Shown one piece after another: positions 59,301 through 64,000 of a stretch of DNA of 64,000 nt. Positions within the stretch are counted from its first letter, which is position 1; every line of letters begins with the position of its first letter. The stretch is from positions 2,073,001 through 2,137,000 of the forward strand of contig JAQFVV010006294.1 in assembly GCA_028023455.1 (NCBI GenBank), written 5' to 3'. The notes beneath the pieces are model-generated. The model saw only the letters and a program-made list of their open reading frames with translations. It did not search any database and was not told the origin of the DNA. Both the position numbers and the translations under genes were made by a program. The stretch is from Epiperipatus broadwayi. Taxonomy: Eukaryota; Onychophora; Udeonychophora; Euonychophora; Peripatidae.

Positions 59301-60089
59301 TGTTATATACAACAAAAATGTTCTTGCAAAAAAGTATGTGAAATAAGGTGGACAAATTGTATTTATATAAAATATTAAAGCAAAATAAAAGAAGTGGTAG
59401 ATTTAGTTGTATTTGATTGTTTCTTTCTCTTTTTTTGTCAATTTCCTCCATTTTGATCAACATCTTTTGATTGCCTTTTACTTTCCTTAGCAGTATTTTT
59501 TTATTTTTGTTGATTGCTTTCTTCTATTTTTTAGAAACTTTTGGCACATCTTGACTAACATGAACATCTCTAATATTAGACTACTTCAGTTAGGTGCTGA
59601 TCACTTCCTTGATCTCCTTCCTCCATATTTATTTTTGTCAGCATTTAAATTGTATTCAATTACCTTTAATCTTATAAAAAATGAAAACCTTTAAAATATT
59701 TCATAAAATAAACCTCGCATCATCTCCTCTTTCATCTATTACATTTGATCTTCTCTTCTTTGAACCTGGCTGTCTCAATTCCTGTCTTTACCTGTCTAAT
59801 CTAATTTATTTTTCTACTTTGTTTCCCATTTATGCATGTGTGGTTAATATTCTCATTTTCATAAATATATATACATGCTTAAAATAAAGTTCTCAATTCA
59901 ATGCATTTTCCAGAGATCTGGCTGGCATTTTAATAATTAAAAGAAAGTGATGTGCAATCCTGGGATGAATAAAGAATTCTACCATCAGACTATAAGTATC
60001 CAATGTGAATGAAAAAACCAGGAGGCTATATCCCTAAATATAAAATACTAATAAAATCTTTGAAAATCTGAAACCTTGCCCATAGGAAT
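59301..60089. other. AT-rich intergenic stretch
   Basis: No gene seen. Confidence 0.35.
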
Positions 60090-60235
60090 TTTTTAGAGGC
60101 TAATAAATATACAACATTGGAAAAATCTTGAAAAATATGCCTTGCTTCTTCAAGTCTTAGAGGCTGGTAAATATGAATACAGTACTTAAAAATTATGTCT
60201 TGGTCCATTTTGAGACTTATAGGTTAGTGAATGTG
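60090..60235. repeat. Diverged tandem repeat
   Basis: Units of about 65 bp share ttagaggct(a/g)(a/g)taaatat, recurring near 60093, 60158 and, weakly, 60220. Confidence 0.5.
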
Positions 60236-60946
60236 AAATTGAAGGTGGGTCGGTACATTGCATGATTTAGAAACCTACCATGGAGTTGCATGACAACATC
60301 ACATCCTCAAGCCAATGACAAAATCCTTCATCATCTATGCTGAAAATACAACTAAACAAAATATAATAGCCCAAAAATTTATTCCAAAACTTCAAAAATT
60401 TGCTTTGTTTTCTTGTTCTATTTTAAATAAAGTTGTTTTTTATTTTTTGCATATACATCAATATCAGTATTTTATAATCTATAAATCAATTATCTATTAT
60501 TGAATAACCATATCATGTATAACTCTTATCACATATTTTACAATAATTAATTTGTTTTTTCTATTAATTTTGCATACTTTTTTACTCAGGTGTAAAGGTG
60601 TATTTGAACTCTTTGTAGTACTGACTATCAGAACTCAATCATCTGGCCAAAATACAGTCACATGTTATTCATTGCAGAGTTTTGAACAAATTCTTTAAAC
60701 AATCTTATTTAAAAGTTCTTTTTTACTGCCACTTGCAAAAAAATTGGTAACTTTTGTTTTCTTAAGGAAGAAATTCGAATTTCATAAAGTTTTTAGCTTT
60801 AAGTTTAAAAACATTTTAATATATTAACCATTATTCCATATTAAATTTCGGGGTCAAAAAAAAGCAATGAATAAAATGTTTGTTAATAATTTTTATTATA
60901 CCTCCACTAGACTAGAGATTATCCAATAAAGACTTATATTTCTGTA
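60236..60946. other. AT-rich intergenic stretch
   Basis: No gene seen. Confidence 0.35.
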
Positions 60947-61190
60947 GTGTAATTTTTATTACACCATTCTCATTTAAGCTTAGGGACTGGCTTCTACTCA
61001 CTTTTAACATCTGGTTATAAATATATGACCAAAGACATGTGAAAAAGATGTATGATCTCCAAGATGCATTTTGGGGTTCATATATCTTTTTCACATGTGT
61101 TTTGTCATACGTTTACAATTAAATTTTTGCACAAGTTGTTAAAGTGGATAAAAAGCAGTCCCTATGAGAATGGTGTAGTGAAAAATACAC
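60947..61190. mobile_element. Palindromic MITE with TA target duplication
   Basis: The ends GTGTAATTTTTATTACACCA and, on the opposite strand, GTGTATTTTTCACTACACCA continue into CTCAT. TA is present at 60945-60946 and 61191-61192. Nearly the whole 244 bp folds on itself. The arms share cacatgtgaaaaagat and gtatgac, and the centre is near 61065. There is no ORF. It is probably Tc1/mariner-type. Confidence 0.8.
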
Positions 61191-61436
61191 TATAAACCTA
61201 AAGAAACATTATTAATAAATATTAAATAATATACTTTTTAAATGGATATTATTCCTACATAAAATTATTAATAATTCTAAGAATAAATTAATGAAGCAGG
61301 CTAAATTTATATGCTATTTATACTATAATTTTCCAAAAAATGTTGGGTTATATATAATAAGAAAGTGAGAATTAATCTAAAAACTAAATTATCATAACAT
61401 ATATGCATATATTCATAATCTCATGGTATATAGGAA
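61191..61436. other. AT-rich stretch upstream of GIY-YIG fragment
   Basis: No readable reverse transcriptase sequence was found here, although one would be expected upstream in an intact Penelope element. Confidence 0.35.
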
Positions 61437-61650
61437 ATTCCATGTGGAGTTTGTTTACATTCATACATTGGACAGACCAATTGGAGAATAAACATAAGAA
61501 AGGAAGACTACATTTGGGCAGTTAGAGAAAAAGCTAATTAATCAGCCATTTATTCACATGTTAAATTAACAGACCATGGCATCAGTTTTAATAAAACACA
61601 TATTAGACTGCTAAGGGAAGCTATAGAGATTTTTAAAAGCCTAAGAGCAT
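61437..61650 (+). pseudogene. Penelope-like GIY-YIG endonuclease remnant
   Basis: The plus-strand frame from 61437 reads IPCGVCLHSYIGQT and later LTDHGISFNKTHI and REAIEIFKS. These match the order IPC-x-x-C...YIGxT, a GHxIDFxxT segment and R-x-x-EAIEI that closes the C-terminal endonuclease of Penelope-like retroelements. Tyr at 61464-61466 begins YIG, and the Glu of EAIEI is kept. One in-frame TAA lies between the YIGQT and GISF parts. No RT domain is readable upstream, so only the 3' end of the element survives. It is a dead copy. Confidence 0.75.
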
Positions 61651-61880
61651 AAATGAAAAGTGTAAATTAAAGAAAAATAACAATATTTGGAAAAAGCTCT
61701 TGGAGGATAAAATATTTTTTAAAGCTTCTTAATTAATAGAATTTAAAAATGAAGGGGAAATAACAAAAGAAAGAAAAAATAATGATTTTAAATCTCATCA
61801 TTCACATTCTTATGATTTGAGAAAGAAGCTATGAAGAAAGTATTTGTTATTGTACTGAAACATCAGATATTTAGCCATTG
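61651..61880 (+). repeat. 3' tail of the Penelope-like remnant
   Basis: The region following the endonuclease fragment ends in TTTGAGAAAGAAGCTATGAA...CTGAAACATCAGAT (61815-61875). This is the same type of tail motif as at 59255-59300. Confidence 0.4.
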
Positions 61881-64000
61881 TATTTTCATTACATGGAAGC
61901 TCCCAGAAATAATACTATGAATTCATTTATCAGTGAGAATATTAGAATTAATATATATTATAAGGAAAAAATTATAAAATCCAAATACAGTATCAATTTT
62001 TTATGAATATAAAACTCTGTTTGGCCATTCTTATAAATTAAATCAGATTAATGTGTTTATATTGCAGAGGATGATTGATGACACATACGATTAACAAAGT
62101 ATTAGTTTATAAAATGTTCATATCATGCCATTAACATTAATATTTATAGTTTTTCATTTGTTTCCCATTGATTTGCATAGTATTTGTCTGTATTAATATT
62201 GGTGATTTGTATTTATTGATTACACTCTCAAAGTTGATTTAGCTTAGAACTTTGGAATTAATTATTTTGTAAAAACCATTAAGTCTGAAATTCAATCAGA
62301 CAATTAATTATTATATCATAATATGTATTATGATTATTTTTTTATTTTTTTATTGAATATTTTTATTTTATTTACTCTCTAATAAGAAATACATTATTAC
62401 CACAAATTACTATATATAGGCTAGAAATGATATGATAATCTCTCATTTAATAATTAATTAATAATAATGATTAATGTATTTATCTGAAGTAAATAGTGTC
62501 AAAGTTGTGAATGCAGAAAGTTTTACACGTATGAATCCAATTATAATAAATTATTTTTCAATAATTATTTTTAAAAATTGCTCAAGCAAATGCCCAATTA
62601 GTATTGAATGAAAATTATTTCAGTGAAAAGAAAAAACATCAACAAGTGAAATGTCACCATCTTGTCTCATTCTTATCATTAAATGTATCATTAAATTTCT
62701 GTGGGGGGTGGGAGATATTATATTTTGTTTAAAACAAATACTGATGCTTTTTTATACATTTATAAAAAAAAATGAAAAAAGGATAAAACAACCTTTACAT
62801 AGCTCAATATAGAGTGAAGGCTTCTTCAAAAGCCCTCCAAAAGATAGCCAATTCCAGAGATAAAAGTTTGATGTTTTCTATTCTTTTTATACACTAGCTA
62901 AGAATAGTTAGATACCCTTTTACCAATCAATTTTAGATGGTTATCTATGTTGGCTATGAGCCATCTAGCGGGGAAAATTTCCAAGTTCTCAATTTTAAGC
63001 AGTCCATAGTAGATGGATGCACTATGCCACTACATCCATATATAATAATTGTCAATTATATCTGAATATATGACTAATAAAATTTCAGATTTAATGTTAT
63101 ACAATTACTGGTAAAAATATTTCTAATTTTCATGAGCAGACAGTTTTTAGTTAATCTTATACATTCATCGACTGATTTTCAGACATTTTTTTGACTGAAT
63201 TGATGGCTTTTATATTAACAAATATTTTGAACTTATATTTCTCTGATTCTTTGTTTGACCTGAGCTTAACAAAATGGATTTTTTCCGCCAACAAATTGCT
63301 TAACTGAGATTTCTTTTATAATTCCTATTCAGATGACCAGCTATTCTAAAATTCGAAGATAAATTATCCATATGACATAATTATTTTTCTATTTAATAGA
63401 GTTTTGTTCTTTGCTCTGGGTGTGAACTCTTATTTAATAAGCAAACACATAATTTATGTCTTTTAAAAATTTTTAAATGTTTCAAACTTTTATATATTTG
63501 TATATTAAATAACAAAGCTTATAAAGGCAATAGACTTATACATTTAAAGGTCAAAATATATATATTGGATTCAATAAGTACCCATCATTAATCAAAACCG
63601 TAAAATATTACGATTGCACTTTTTCCTCTCATAGTCTATACAATAACACTCATTTGAATAAGCCATGTCAACGTGGGTATTTTACCTCTCTCCAGATCAT
63701 AATAGCTAGATACCAATGGATAGCAGATAGCTATCTAAGCTTGTTATGGATACTTTTCTAAAAGAAAAATCCTATGTCTGTTTGTGATCTACAAGTATTT
63801 TCAAAGACTAATTCAATTGGGCTGGAATCCAGATGTTAATCATTATACTATGAGATCCTTCTTTTTTTTTTGAAAAAAATATACCTAAACTAAACTTTTT
63901 ATTATTAAATTTGTGATGTCATTTTATTGCTTTACCACAATGTTACTTTTCCATTTAATAGTTAAGTTAATATAATGAGCATGCTAATATCTCTAAACAA
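61881..64000. other. AT-rich intergenic stretch
   Basis: No gene seen. On the minus strand 63872-63822, GGATCTCATAGTATAATGAT then TAACATCTGGATTCCAGCCC, is tRNA-like (A-box-like TCATAGTATAATG) and may be a SINE head. I could not find a B box. Confidence 0.3.

Noticed and set aside
59081-59341. 86-codon hydrophobic ORF that looks membrane-like
   Set aside because: Phe/Leu/Tyr run from TTT/TTA-rich low-complexity DNA.
1-64000. CRISPR array, bacterial operons, plasmid or phage features
   Set aside because: No regularly spaced identical repeats with unique spacers, no dense ORFs; all recognised genes are eukaryotic transposon relics.

Overview
The window is intergenic-type DNA from a very AT-rich animal genome (roughly three quarters A+T by eye), almost certainly an invertebrate. 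I found no host protein-coding gene and no rRNA, functional tRNA or CRISPR array. What can be recognised is nearly all transposon-derived: Ty3/gypsy-type LTR elements with GPY/F integrase tails, a LINE, a Penelope-type GIY-YIG fragment, a piggyBac-type TTAA element, several TA-flanked palindromic MITEs and degenerate tRNA-like SINEs. This mix excludes bacteria and points to Metazoa. The clade cannot be fixed from the sequence alone.

Layout. 1-561 is the left half of a dispersed repeat unit whose centre is an (AT)n tract. That tract is split by two LTR elements lying end to end. Element 1 (644-13250, minus strand) has 4.7-kb LTRs that are longer than its 3.1-kb interior. Element 2 (13263-21353, plus strand) has 2.1-kb LTRs. 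The right half of the unit follows at 21354-21945. A second copy of the unit (27834-28423 plus 30101-30713) carries a different 1.68-kb LTR-like insert in the same (AT)n tract. 22.8-26.0 kb holds a decayed purine-rich gag-like region interrupted by a TA-flanked DNA transposon. 30.8-41 kb has SINE-like sequences, a repeat with three copies and several long palindromes. 41.7-42.3 kb is a solo LTR with a perfect 5-bp target duplication. 43.1-45.1 kb is a broken LINE reverse transcriptase on the minus strand. 48.5-50.0 kb is a piggyBac-like non-autonomous element. 53.6-57.3 kb has an unexplained ORF and a TATA-containing minus-strand promoter-like block. 58.4-61.9 kb has two fold-back elements and Penelope-type remnants. 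The rest is AT-rich filler.

How the parts work together. The most interesting point is that elements 1 and 2, which differ in sequence and orientation, encode the same kind of protein. Each has a Met/Glu/Asn-rich coiled-coil N-terminus joined to the last part of a gypsy integrase, from the 'TG-x-(S/T)' box to the GPY/F domain. Protease, reverse transcriptase, RNase H and the integrase catalytic core are absent. Element 1 needs a predicted phase-0 intron to reach its GPY/F exon, whereas element 2 has everything in one ORF. Both carry a tRNA-Lys-like primer binding site and a TATA promoter within very long LTRs. Element 2 also has a poly(A) signal in the loop of a hairpin. They look like a recurring class of non-autonomous, possibly spliced, long-LTR retroelements dependent on a helper that is not in this window.
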